64,000 bases of DNA from Thinopyrum elongatum (GCA_011799875.1 CM022303.1:193117700-193181699), one strand, 5' to 3'; counted from the stretch's first letter, positions 45,737-56,399 are shown. The notes: generated by a model not told the origin, from the letters alone. A program made the numbers and translations.

Positions 45737-45800
45737 GGTGATGAAGATGACGAAGAAACTGAGGCGCCGATCACTGGATCAAGTTGGCACAACCTTCTTC

Positions 45801-45820
45801 CCCCTACCTGGCGCGCCAAA
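45801..45820 (-). other. Primer binding site of element A
   Basis: Minus strand TTTGGCGCGCCAGGTAGGGG, two bases after the 5' LTR end; nearly the same as in B. The tRNA was not identified. Confidence 0.8.
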
Positions 45821-45822
45821 GA

Positions 45823-46637
45823 TGTCGGCGTACGACACCTATGGGACCGCATGGATCCCTTCTACGATTCGGCAGAGAGAGAGGTATGCACAAAGAGTAG
45901 AACCAACGATCGACGCGAGGTGATTTTACCCAGGTTCGGGCCGCTAATCAGCGTAAAACCCTACTCCTGCCTTGTTTTATTAAGAGTGTTCTTGAGCCCA
46001 AGCTCCAGGAGCGCTTGCAATGAATAGTGCGTTCAAAGAGCAGCTACGCATGTAGAATGGGCCAGAAGATCTCCTCCAGTGTCCGTCCCCTATAGCAGTT
46101 TCCTTGGGCCTCCTTTTATATGTCCAAAGGGGTCACCACAGTGGCAAAATGTACATACATTGAGGTGTAAAGTAGCTACAGGGTTATCATACCTAACCAC
46201 TGACGGTTTAGGACAAATGCATTTAATGCACCGTGAGGTGTCCGTTTAGGTGTCCTTATTTCTTGGGGATGGAAAAAGGGGCCATCCCATCAGCACCGCT
46301 TAAGCTCTCCACCACTGGCGCCTTGCCACGCATCCAGAGAAGGGCCCAGAATGCCAGGCTGGGTGCTGTGCTGAAGCGGTGGCACAGTGATAGAATCTTG
46401 CCGGGCACAAATCTTGCCGGGCTCTGCAAGACACCCCGGCAAGATCTTGCCAGGGGCCTAATCTTCGGTCCTCAACTCTTATTATCTCCTGATCCTCTGA
46501 TCCTTGATTTGAGTGTCCCTTTGACAACCTTGAACTAATCTCCAACTGTTCCCCCGACAAGCCTTGCTGTGGGCTTGGCTACAATTGCTCGTGCACAAGT
46601 ATGGGGTACTAATGGCCCAATACTTGGTACACCGACA
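45823..46637 (-). repeat. Element A 5' LTR
   Basis: 815 bp with the same ends as the 3' LTR (26231-27029); it has one extra 16-bp CACAAATCTTGCCGGG unit near 46410. Minus-strand TATAAAA at 46120-46114. Confidence 0.93.
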
Positions 46638-47855
46638 GAGACACGCATGAGGGGGCTGGACATGGGGGCTGTGCTCAGGCCAGGCGACGGCGGAATGGGG
46701 GCACTCAGGTGACGCGAACCCCAGCTCGTTGAAGGTAGGCATGGCGGCAACCAGCTCTTCCCTGTGGGCGCGGCGGTACAGTGAGGTGTAGCCCTCGAGA
46801 AGGTCCCCAGGGTCACCGCTTAGCAGGATGCCCATGGCCTTGTCCAGCTCCTCGCATGTCAGCCTGGTGGGGCGGAGTCTGATCTCGTCCGTTGAGCCCA
46901 GGAACTCCCACATGGGTCGCGTGTGCGCCTGGAGCGGCACCAGGCACTGCGTCAGGAACTCCTTCATGAGCAGTCCCCCTGTCAGTACCTTGGCCTCCAT
47001 GTCCGAGGTCATCCTCCTCGGGACGGGCTCTGCCCGGGGGTCGGAGAGCTTCTCATGGCTTCACCTCTCGAGCCATTCGGGCAGCTCGGTCGGTAGCTCT
47101 AGCTGCTCATTGAGACCCTTGGTGTCTAGGAACACCCAGCGGTGCCGGAAGCCCTCCACCTTCTTCCCGGCCTTCAGGAGCACGTTTCCCTTGTGGACTG
47201 CGACGATGGACATGCAAGCAGAGCGCTGCGTCGAATTGTGCAGCTGCAAGCAGAAGAAATGGTGGAGGAGCGGCACGGAGGGCCTCACGCCCATGAAGGC
47301 CTCGCAGTAGAAGGCGAAGATGGACAGGAGGAGGATGGAGTTGGGTTGAAGGTGAAGGGCCTGGATCTTGTAGTGGTTGAGGACGGCGACGAAGAACTCC
47401 GAGAGGGGTGGGACGAGCCCCGTGAAGATGGTGTGGAGGAAGAAGGGATAGACCATCTGAGCTAGGGTCCTCTGCTCGGTCGAGCCGGCCCAGATCACGA
47501 TCTCGCCCCACTCGTTATCTTCGCTCGCCGTCTGTGGGAGCACGGGGTCGAGGTGCCCCACCTCGGCGATGGAGGATGCACCAAGTGTTGGCGCCAGAGA
47601 GGAGGAGCTCGAGGCCTGGATAGTGGGCTTCGGCTTCACGGGAGCCATCTGCGGAGTCACCGGCATCGGAGAAGGAGAAGGAAAGGGGCGGAGTTGCGGT
47701 TGGATCTGGAAAAGCTTTCGGCTGGGAGAAGGGGATCTGGAGCAAGGCAAGGGAAGCAATGATGGCTCTGTACCAAGCACTAGTCTTTTGTCAGCCTGGG
47801 CGGTTGCCGAGGCGATGTGGGGGAGCGGAGGCATCCACGCCCCGTCGGGCGCCAC
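46638..47855 (-). pseudogene. Element B antisense ORF ('putative gypsy-type transposon' domain), broken
   Basis: Antisense to B, between the internal region and the 3' LTR, the same position as in A. From MAPDGAWMPPLPHIASATAQ (47855): a Pro/Ser-rich N-terminus, then VYPFFLHTIFTGLVPPLSEF and LHLQPNSILLLSIFAFYCEA, clearly related to A's exon 1. One TGA at 47061-47063 interrupts an otherwise open frame that continues to the A insertion (46638) and ends at 26193. Unlike A's gene, no intron and no coiled-coil exon are seen, so it is shorter. Function unknown. Confidence 0.75.
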
Positions 47856-47944
47856 GCATCAAGCCTGGCCCGCAGGCGGTTGGGGCCCGCGACGCTTCGC
47901 CCTTGCCCCTTGGCTTCGCCTCGAAGCCAGCCCGAGCGCGCCTT

Positions 47945-47959
47945 GGGCCTGGGGGCTAC
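47945..47959 (+). other. Polypurine tract of element B
   Basis: GGGCCTGGGGGCTAC directly before TGTAGGCG of the 3' LTR; similar to the tracts of A and D. Confidence 0.75.
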
Positions 47960-48831
47960 TGTAGGCGTTCTGGGAACCAGAGTACCCAGATCTGCCTGCC
48001 TGCGGCCCACGGCGTGGCTCCCTCGATGGCCTGGTACGGCCCAGCAGCAAGGCCTTCAAGACAACACCCTCGCGAGGGCCCCGGCGCGAGGCGGATGACA
48101 CCAAGACCTTCAAGGGAGCAGCCTCTCTAGGTTGCCTCCCGAGGAGCGGAGATTTTTATGCAGGTACCCAGCCTCCCGAGGCTGCGATGGCGTGAGCCAT
48201 GATGACCAAGGCCAGGCGGGCACCAGCGGGCGCAGAGGGGGTAGTTTCCCTTTCGATGCTAAGGGAGCAAGGACAGACGCAGGTTTTGGAGGAATCCCCA
48301 AAGCTTTTCATTTCGGTGCAACAAGACCAAGACCACGGGCTCGGCAGGACGAATGTCATCACTGAGCCCACCACTGCGTCATGACCAAAAGCTTTGTAGG
48401 AGAAGACCACCTTTCGTCAAGATCAGATGTACTTCTTGTTCCCTTTCAAATTGGCCGTTGTGGGATCCCTTCCCGCCTAAGTTTTGAGGGAAGAGGACCA
48501 AGGCATCTATAAATATAGGTTTGCCACCACCATAGAGGGGGATTGGATCCTTTCCACCCTCTCCACCATAGCCCTCGCGAGGCTGTTCATCCACTGTACT
48601 TGTCCTTCCTCAGCCCCTCATGAGGCCAATCTACCACAAAGCAGGAGTAGGGTTTTACACCACAAGGTGGCCCGAACCTGGGTAAACTGCCGTGTTCATC
48701 TTCTTCCCTGCTCACGCGAATCTGTCAAGGCCAGGCTGTAGGGTGGAAAGCTTGAGACTTGAGAGGTTGAGATCTTCGCACACGCCCCAGAGTTCGAACC
48801 TTCTTGGGTCTGCGGAGCCCTGAATCCGACA
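47960..48831 (+). repeat. Element B 3' LTR
   Basis: 872 bp, TGTAGGCGTTCTGGG...TGAATCCGACA, pairs with 21177-22052; TATA box 48508-48515; R/U5 block 48640-48686. Followed by the GATTA target duplication. Confidence 0.92.
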
Positions 48832-48836
48832 GATTA

Positions 48837-49116
48837 TGGGACAAAAGTCATCTTGTGGGGAACCAAGAACTAGAAAATTAGTAGGGTATTTTATTTTCCC
48901 ACACAAGACTTCAACATCTCTAACAATCCAAAGTGGTGTGATGGTGTCTCTATTAGCAAGTTTAATAGTAACATTTTTGTCTTCTATTTCAGCGGGTGCT
49001 ATGTTATTCATAATTTCTTGGTATAAGGTAAAAGGAATAGCACTCACGCTAGCACCTAAGTCACATAAACCATGATAGAAATGATATCCTATTTTAACTG
49101 AGACAACAGGCATGCC
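48837..49116 (-). pseudogene. Element C protease (cut off from pol by B, and from gag by CACTA F)
   Basis: Minus strand frame MGMPVVSVKIGYHFYHGLCD with active-site block LCDLGASVSAIPF (DLGA in place of DTGA), then VLGSPQDDFCPII. The frame continues across the B insertion to FGRPFLNTVNAKIDCEK at 21170, confirming that both belong to one element. Gag and the 5' LTR of C are beyond F, outside the window. Confidence 0.88.
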
Positions 49117-49412
49117 CACTAGTAGAAAAACGACTTTACGTGAGCCCCATTAGTCCCGGTTTGGAAACGGCCCAGTACTAATGTGACCATTAGTCCAGGT
49201 TCCAACGGCTAGGGGGGCGGGCATCATTAGTCCCGGTTCATGTTGAACCTCTAGTACCAGTTCTTACATGAACCGGGACTAAAGGGGTGGTCGCAGGCTG
49301 GTGGTAGGCTGGGGCCCCACGAGCACATTTAGTCCCAGTTCATGTCACAAACCAGGACTAGAGGTGCACCTTTAGTCCCGGTTTGTATAACCAACCGGGA
49401 CTAAAGATATCA
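49117..49412 (+). repeat. 5' terminal and subterminal repeats of CACTA F
   Basis: Terminal CACTAGTAGAAAAA, then at least three inverted units of CCCGGTT(C/T)..., paired with (G)AACCGGGACTAAAG. These are the presumed transposase binding sites and can fold into hairpins. Confidence 0.8.
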
Positions 49413-49413
49413 C

Positions 49414-49421
49414 TATATATA
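49414..49421 (+). promoter_or_regulatory. TATA box of CACTA F
   Basis: TATATATA within CACTATATATAGTGC immediately after the last subterminal repeat, about 1 kb before the transposase. Probable promoter of the F transcript. Confidence 0.55.
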
Positions 49422-49424
49422 GTG

Positions 49425-50010
49425 CTTCGTCTAGCCCGAGCCGAAGCTCTCTGTTTTTCCCTCCTCTCTATTTTCTTCCCCTCATGCTAGCTCGAGCTCA
49501 CCTCCATTTTTGCCAAAATTTGTCAAGATTTGAAGGCACCCCATCCATCCAAGTGTTCACAAAGGATAGCAACTTTGTCCTTTCATCTCTCATTGCTAGA
49601 TTAGCTCTTGCAATGCTCTATAGTATAGTGATTTGTAAGTTTTAGTTTGGGAGTAATTATATGTGGTATTTTATTTGATTTATATGCAATTTGAGCTCAA
49701 ATTAACTTCTTTGTTTGCATATGTAGGTGTGGTTTTCTTAGTGCCTTCCCGTCCCCGTCCTAACCACCGTCGATCGCCCACACCGTCTCGTCGCCGGCAC
49801 CACCTTGGTGAGCCTCTTGTTCTTATCCTTTTTATAAAAAAAATCATGTTTGTGTGATTTAGATAGTTACTTGTATAATTTTCTTACCCGTACGTTGTTT
49901 GTTATACATAGTGGCATGGTTTTGATATCCGTCCCCGTCAGTCCTCGTCCAGTTTATGATTCGGATGTGGTATATTCTCTTTTATAACTATTTGTTGCAT
50001 TTCGTGTTTA
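49425..50010 (+). other. Leader and probable intron(s) of the CACTA F transcript
   Basis: Contains a pyrimidine-rich leader, a Pro/Arg-rich segment (PSRPRPNHRRSPTPSRRRHH, 49742-49802) followed by a GTGAGC donor at 49807, and AT-rich intron-like sequence up to an acceptor (TATGACAG) near 50015. The exon assignment is tentative. Confidence 0.4.
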
Positions 50011-50017
50011 TGACAGA

Positions 50018-50360
50018 TTATGCCCATCAAGTTGACATAGATATTTTTATCTAGGAGGTATGTGAACCGGAAATTACAACCGACCCTCTTGTCGAGAAGT
50101 TAAATTTAGTTGAAAAAGAAAATGAGTATTTGAAAGAAAAATTGAAAAGAATTGAAGAAGAGAAGATGAAACTGGAGTTGTATGTTGCCGATGTCGTCGA
50201 TGATCACAAGATCAAGATGGATGCAATGCGCTTGAAGATTAGAAAGATGAGAAAATATGCCATTGATAGTGAGGCTTGGTATCATTATGCTGTTGGATCA
50301 ATTGTTACCTTAGTTGCGATCTTGATCGCATTTGTTGTTGCATTTAAATGCTTTAGCTAG
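50018..50360 (+). CDS. CACTA F small ORF: coiled coil plus membrane-like segment
   Basis: Frame from the acceptor near 50015 with one TAG (about 50053); the part from 50130 alone codes for 76 residues. It has a charged coiled coil (ENEYLKEKLKRIEEEKMKLE), a basic stretch, and at the C-terminus a hydrophobic segment (GSIVTLVAILIAFVVAFKCF). I have an impression of similar small ORFs upstream of the transposase in wheat CACTA elements, but no function is known to me. Confidence 0.55.
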
Positions 50361-50452
50361 AGAGTTTGTATGTTGTTTTATGAGAATAAGTGTGTATGAA
50401 CTTTATGTATGAACTTGTATTAATTTGATCTTTTCGGTGTTGTGTAATGAAG

Positions 50453-53400
50453 ATGAGCCATTAATGGATGTACGATGACCGATGCTCTCCCCAGTTCATT
50501 AATGGCGTGCATACTTTTCTGCTTGTGGCTGAGGCAAACAAGTGGCTGGATGGTTTTATGTATTGTCCATGTGCTATCTGTAAGAATGATCAAAATTACT
50601 CTAACTCAAGAACCATTCCGGTCCACCTGTTTACGTCCGGTTTCATGTCCGGCTATAACTGTTGGACCAAGCACGGAGAAAGAGGGGTTCTAATGGAAGA
50701 GAATGAAGAAGAAGAGGATGATGACAGCTATCCTAGCCATGGGTTCCCTGAATACGATGGTACTACAATGGGGGAAGAAGCTGAACCAGCAATGCGGGAA
50801 GAAGCTGAAGAAGAGGCATCAGATGAGCCCGCTGATGATCTTGGTCGGGCCATTGCCGATGCAAAGAGAAACCGCGCAAGTGAAAAGGAGAAGCTGAAGT
50901 TGAAGCGCATGTTAGAGGATCACAAGAAATTGTTGTACCCAAATTGCGAAGATGACAAGAAAAAGCTAGGTACCACAATGGAATTGCTGCAATGGAAGGC
51001 AGAGAATGGTGTATCTGACATAGGATTTGAAAAGTTGCTAATAATGTTAAAGAAGATGCTTCCAAAGGACAACAAATTGCCCGATAGTACGTATGAAGCA
51101 AAGAAGGATGTCTGCCCTCTAGGTTTAGAGGTACAGAAGATACATGCATGCCCTAATGACTGCATCCTCTACCGCGATGATTACGAGGATTTGAATGCAT
51201 GCTCGGTATGCGGTGCATTGCGCTATAAGTTCAACGGCAATGACCCTGGTGATGTTGAGGGCGAGCGCCCCAGGAAGATGATTCCTGCCAAGGTGATGTG
51301 GTATGCTCCTATAATACCACAGTTGAAACATTTGTTCCAAAACAAAGAGCATGCCAAGTTGATGCGATGGCACAAAGAAGACCGTAAGAAAGACGGGAAG
51401 TTGAGAGTACTCACTGACGGGTCGTAGTGGAGAAAAATCGAGAGAACGTGGGAGGACTTTGCAGATGACGCAAGGAACATATGGTTTGGTCTAAGTGCAG
51501 ATGGCATTAATCCTTTCGGGGAGCAGAGCAGCAATCATAGCACCTGGCCTGTGACTCTATGTATCTATAACCTTCCTCCTTGGTTGTGCATGAAGCAAAA
51601 GTTCATTATGATGCCAGTGCTCATCCAAGGCCCTAAGCAACCCGGCAATGACATTGATGTGTACCTAAGGCCATTAGTTGAAGAACTTTTACAGCTGTGG
51701 AATGGAAAAGGTGTACGTGCGTGGGATGAGTACAAACAGGAGGAATTTGACCTACATGCGTTGCTGTTTGTAACCATCAATGATTGGCCTGCTCTCAGAA
51801 ACCTTTCAGGACAGACAAACAAGGGATACCACGCATGCACGCACTGTTTAGATGATACTGATAGTATATATTTGGATAAATGCAAGAAGAATGTGTACCT
51901 AGGACATCATCGATTTCTTCTGAGCAGGCATCCCTTAAGAAAGAAAGGCAAGCAATTCAAAGGTGAGGCAGATCACCGGAAGAAGCCTCGCCACCGTACT
52001 AGTGATGATATACTTGATATGGTCAAGGATTTAAAAGTAATATTTGGAAAGGGTCCTGGTGGACAATCTGTTTCGAATGACGCTGACGGATCCGCACCCA
52101 TGTGGAAGAAGAAATATATATTTTGGGACCTACCCTATTGGAAAGACCTAGAGGTCCGCTCTGCAATCGATGTGATGCACGTGACGAAGAATCTTTGCGT
52201 GAACCTGCTAGGCTTCTTGGGTGTGTATGGGAAGACAAAAGATACACCGAAGGCACGGGAGGACCAGCAACGTATGCACGGAAAAGACGGCGTGCATCCA
52301 AAGCAGTATCAGGGTCATGCCAGCTACGCTCTTACCAAAGAAGAGAAGAAAATCTTCTTTGAATGCCTGCTCAGTATGAAGGTCCCGTCTGGCTTCTCGT
52401 CGAATATAAAGGGAATAATAAATATGGCAGAGAAAAAGTTCTAGAACCTAAAGTCTCATGACTCCCACATGATTATGACGCAATTGCTTCCGGTTGCATT
52501 GAGGGGGCTTCTACCGAAAAACGTTCAATTAGCCATTGTGAAGCTATGTGCATTCCTCAATGCAATCTCGCAGAAGGTAATCGATCCAGAAATCATACCA
52601 AGTTTACAGAATGATTTGGTGTAATGTCTTGTCAGTTTTGAGTTGGTGTTCCCACCATCCTTCTTCAATATCATGACGCACGTCCTAGTTCACCTAGTCG
52701 ACGAGATTGCCATTCTGGGTCCTGTATTTCTACACAATATGTTCCCCTTTGAGAGGTTCATGGGAGTCTTAAAGAAATATGTTCATAATCGTGCTAGGCC
52801 AGAAGGAAGCATCTCCAAGGGCCATGAAAATGAGGAGGTCATTGAGTTTTGTGTTGACTTTATTCCTAACCTTAAGCCGATTGGTGTTCCTGAATCGTGG
52901 CATGAGGGAAGACTGGGTGGAAAAGGCATGCTAGGAAGGAACCAAGTAATATGTATGGACGGGCATTCTTGGGCGCAAGCACACTACACAGTTCTACAAA
53001 ATTCCGCCTTGGTGGCTCCATATATCGAGGAACACAAGAATATTCTACGCTCCAAACACCCGGAGCAGTCTGACAACTAGATTACACGTGAACAAACGGG
53101 GACTTTTGCCGGTTGGTTGCAGACACATCTCATGCATGACGACGCTGTTGAAGATGAGCTGTACTTGCTGTCCCAGTTACCATCTTTGACTATATTGACT
53201 TTCAAAGGGTACGAGATAAATGGGAATACATTTTACACGATCACCCAAGATAAAAAGAGCACCAACCAAAACAGTGTTCTCCGCTTTGATGCAGCAAACA
53301 CCAATAGGCCAAAGGACACATATTATGGTTACATAGAGGAGATATGGGAACTTGACTATGGACGTGGTTTGAAGGTCCCTTTGTTTCGGTGCAAATGGGT

Positions 53401-53842
53401 CAATCTGACAGGAGGCGGGGTAAAGGAAGTCCCGGAATACGGAATGACAATAGTGGATCTCAACAATCTTGTGTACGCAGACGAACCATTCGTCCTAGCC
53501 AATGATGTGGCACAGGTTTTCTATATGAAGGACATGTCTGCCAAGCCGAGAAAAAGAAAAGATAAGGAAGTGAATACATCATACGATGAGCCAAAGTGCC
53601 ACATAGTTCTTTCAGGGAAAAGAAACATTGTGGGAGTGGAGGCTTAGACAGACATGTCAGAAGATTATGAAAAGTTTTAGGAAATTGCTCCCTTCATAGT
53701 GAATATTGACCCGAGCATCCTGTTAAATGACGAAGATTATCCATGGTTACGGCGCAAAGGGACACACATGAAGAGAAAGTTTTATACCCCAAGATCCCAC
53801 TCTGGACGTGACCAGCTTCACCGTCATCACTTTCTTCTCTAG
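50453..53842 (+). pseudogene. CACTA F transposase (TNP2-like), seven in-frame stops, no frameshift
   Basis: A single frame of 1129 codons. Order: transposase-associated N-terminal domain (WMYDDRCSPQFINGV; CPCAICKN); acidic linker; zinc-type motif and TNP2 core (HACPNDCILYRDDYEDLNAC, WYAPIIPQLKHLF, ACTHCLDD, FWDLPYWKDLEVRSAIDVMH); DUF4218-like region (HVLVHLVDEIAILGPVFLHN, FPFERFMGVLKKYVHN); DUF4216-like C-terminus (DLNNLVYADEPFVLANDVAQ). Stops at 50462 (TAA), 51425, 52442, 53078, 53645, 53678 (TAG) and 52622 (TAA). It would cut and rejoin the element ends. I chose ATG 50453; 50468 is the alternative after the first stop. Confidence 0.9.
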
Positions 53843-53864
53843 TGAGTTTCTGGACTTATATATA

Positions 53865-55420
53865 TGGAAAGTCCCACTTCGGACAAACCTGAGGGAACCT
53901 TTGTAATAGTGTGTGTTTTGGCATTGAAACGCGAAGAAATATTATGTCCAAACAAAATATTTCATGCATTATGTAGGACTTCATTTGCTATTTTTCATAC
54001 AAAATGGACAATCTCTTTCGAAGTATCAGGGTTTCGGACGAAAACTCATCTGTTACAAAAGGCATTTCAATATTTTAAACTTATTTCAACTCCAGACTTT
54101 TTCTGTGTTAAGTATGCACCATTGAAAGCCACATCATCAATTTTCAACCCTTTCTGACTTCATTTGCTATTTTTCATGCATTTACTAAATTTTTTTGAGC
54201 TAAATGACCCTGAAATTGAAAAGCACTACAAATGAACTCTGAAAAGGTTGAAAGTTGGCATGGTATCATCATTCACCCACATAGCATGTGCTAAAAAGTT
54301 GAGAGGGTTACGGAAAAAACTGGATGCACTTCGTGTACTAAATGGACAACCTCTTTCGAAGTATCAGGGTTTCGGACGAAAACTCATCTGTTACAAAGGC
54401 ATTTCAATTTTTTAAACTTATTTCAACTCCAGACTTTTACTGCGTTCAGTATGCACCATTGTAATCCACGTCATCAACTTTCAACCCTTTCTGACTTCAT
54501 TTGCTATTTTTCATGCATTTACTAAATTTTTTTGAGCTAAATGACCCTGAAATTGAAAAGCACTACAAATGAACTCTGAAAAGGTTGAAAGTTGGAATGG
54601 TATCATCATTTCACCCACATAGCATGTGCTAAAAAGTTTAGAGGATTACGGCAAAAACTGGATGCACTTCGTGTACAAAATGGACAATCTCTTTCGAAGT
54701 ATCAGGGTTTCAGACGAAAACTCATCTGCTACAAAGGCATTTCATTTTTTTAAACTTATTTCAACTCCAGACTTTTTGTGCGTTCAACATGCACCAATTG
54801 AAGCACGTATTCTCATTTTCAACCCTTTCTGACTTCATTTGCTATTTTTCATGCATTTACTATTTTTTGAGCTAAATGACCCTGAAATTGAAAAGCTCTA
54901 CAAATGAACTCTGAAAAGGTTGAAAGTTGGCATGGTATCATCATCACCCACATAGCAGTGCTAAAAAGTTGAGAGGTTACGGCAAAAAACTGGATGCACT
55001 TCATGTACAAAATGGACAATCTCTTTCGAAGTATGAGGGTTTCGGACGAAAACTCATCTGTTACAAAAGGCATTTCATTTTTTAAAACTTATTTCAACTC
55101 CAGACTTTTTGTGCGTTCAGTATGCACCATTGAAAGCCATGTCATTAATTTTCAACCCTTTCTGACTTCATTTGCTATTTTTCATGCATTTACTTATTTT
55201 TTTTGAGCTAAGTGACCCTTAAATTGAAAAGCTCTGCAAATGAACTCTGAAGAGGTTGAAAGTTGGCATGGTATCATCATTTGACCCACATAGCATGTGC
55301 TGAAAAGTTGAGAGGGTTACGGCAAAAACTAGATGCACTTCGTTTACAAAATGGACAATCTCTTTCGAAGTATCAAGGTTTCGGACAAAAACTCATCTGT
55401 TACAAAGGCATTTCATTTTC
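53865..55420 (+). repeat. Tandem array of ~337-bp units in CACTA F
   Basis: Units marked by GACTTCATTTGCTATTTTTC at 54156, 54493, 54831 and 55164 (steps 337, 338, 333), with a first shortened unit from about 53865 that lacks the middle. Each unit contains TTTCGAAGTATCAGGGTTTC and ATGAACTCTGAAAAGGTTG. Non-coding; it follows the transposase stop. Confidence 0.9.
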
Positions 55421-55965
55421 AAAAATAACCTAAGAATTACCAAATTGAATATAATGATAAAACACACTAATATTAAATAGCAGGAAAAAGAATCACTCAA
55501 AAATCTATTTTTAAAGTAAAGTTATTCACAAACTAGTGATTCACACAAATTTGAAATAATTCAAATTTGAAAACTACTGGCACTAACAGAAAGTTTATAA
55601 TTTTTGTGACCTAAAGCAAAAAAGATTCACTCAGAAACTCTAAATAAAGCAAAAAACAACTCAGAAACAAAAGAAGCTAAATAAAGCAGAAAACAAAAAA
55701 AAATAGAAAATAAATAAATTAAAAAAAGCCCGCCTACTGGGCCGCCACGGCCTGCATACGACTAGAAACCCAACTACTAGTTGGGCCAGGATGCAGGCCC
55801 GCACGACCCAGTATGGCCCACAGGGCAGGACAGAACGGTAGGCCCACAAGGCCTGCTTTAGAGAGGAGTTTGAATGAGCTACCGCGCCGGGGTTTATAAA
55901 CCAGTGCGGGCGCCCTTCGCTGGGCGAGGTGGGACTAAACATCCACCACACTGTGCCGTGCCAGG
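55421..55965 (+). other. CACTA F: AT-rich spacer and GC-rich transition
   Basis: AT-rich sequence with A-rich runs to about 55725, then a GC-rich part (GCCCGCC..., GGCCCACAAGGCC) leading to the next repeats. No gene seen. Confidence 0.5.
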
Positions 55966-56167
55966 AACAGGCCTTTAGTCGCGGTTGGTGGCTCCAACCG
56001 CGACTAAAGGCCTTTAGTCACGGTTGGAGCCACCAACCGGGACTAAAGGCCCGGGCTTCCCGCCGCTTGGCCTAGGGAAAATTCACCTTTAGTCGCGGTT
56101 GGTGGCTCCAACCGCGACTAAAGGGTACCTTTAGTCATAGCTGGAGCCACCAACCGGGACTAAAGGT
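55966..56167 (+). repeat. Internal hairpin cluster of CACTA F
   Basis: Four near-perfect palindromes of the form CCTTTAGTCGCGGTTGG(T)GG...CCAACCGCGACTAAAGG. These resemble the 5' subterminal repeats (TTTAGTCCCGG). They may be the 3' subterminal zone, or an internal copy from an older insertion, since no CACTA terminus follows before 56400. Confidence 0.7.
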
Positions 56168-56399
56168 ATTTGTATATAAGCAGGGACTTGCAAATTTTCA
56201 GAACTCCATCTCGTTTCCATCGTCTTCCGCTCCCCCGACGCCACCACACACCTCAACGTCGCCAGGCTGCCGGCCTCGCTGTCACCTCCTCCCCGCCATC
56301 GCCGCCCCGGACGCCGGCTGCTCGCACCTCCTCCACGCCGGCCGCCCCCGTTGACGCGCCGCCCACGCCCGATCTGCTCCACCCCATGACGCCGCCCGC
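56168..56399 (+). other. TATA box and GC-rich leader after the hairpin cluster
   Basis: GTATATAAGCAGGG (56172-56185) right after the last palindrome mirrors the arrangement at the 5' end (repeat cluster, TATA, pyrimidine-rich leader). A Pro/Ala-rich frame (PTPDLLHPMTPPA) is cut by LARD2. A second transcript of F, or a separate element, could start here. Confidence 0.4.

Larger units (their letters stand above)
26231..46637 (-). mobile_element. Element A: complete Tat-type Gypsy element, with LARD1 nested inside
   Basis: LTRs at 26231-27029 and 45823-46637, PBS at 45801-45820, PPT at 27030-27042, target duplication GAGAC on both sides (26226-26230, 46638-46642). Coding order on the minus strand: gag, protease, RT, degenerate RNase H, second archaeal-type RNase H, integrase. 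A spliced ORF runs in the opposite direction between pol and the 3' LTR. Without LARD1 it would be about 13 kb. LTRs differ by ~25 substitutions in ~800 bp plus one 16-bp indel (by eye). Confidence 0.93.
21177..48831 (+). mobile_element. Element B: complete Gypsy element (deletion derivative), with A nested inside
   Basis: Both LTRs (21177-22052 and 47960-48831), PBS, PPT and a perfect 5-bp target duplication GATTA (21172-21176 and 48832-48836) are present. Removing A leaves about 7.25 kb. B carries gag-protease and an antisense extra ORF, but only a scrap of RT and no RNase H or integrase, so it is a non-autonomous deletion derivative. LTRs differ at roughly 60 of 870 positions by eye (~7%), more than those of A (~3%), as expected if A landed in B later. 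Confidence 0.92.
49117..56399 (+). mobile_element. CACTA element F, left part (right end beyond LARD2 and the window)
   Basis: Starts CACTAGTAGAAAAACGACTT after GCC (possible 3-bp target). It is followed by subterminal inverted repeats of the TTTAGTCCCGGTT...AACCGGGACTAAA type, a TATA box, a small ORF, and a CACTA transposase (50453-53842). A tandem array and a second zone of ACTAAAGG hairpins come next. LARD2 interrupts it at 56400. Similar to the wheat Caspar/Jorge-type CACTA families; the exact family was not checked. Confidence 0.88.

Noticed and set aside
54626..55206. Repeated short ORFs (…MDNLFRSIRVSDENS…)
   Set aside because: They are translations of the 337-bp tandem unit, not genes.
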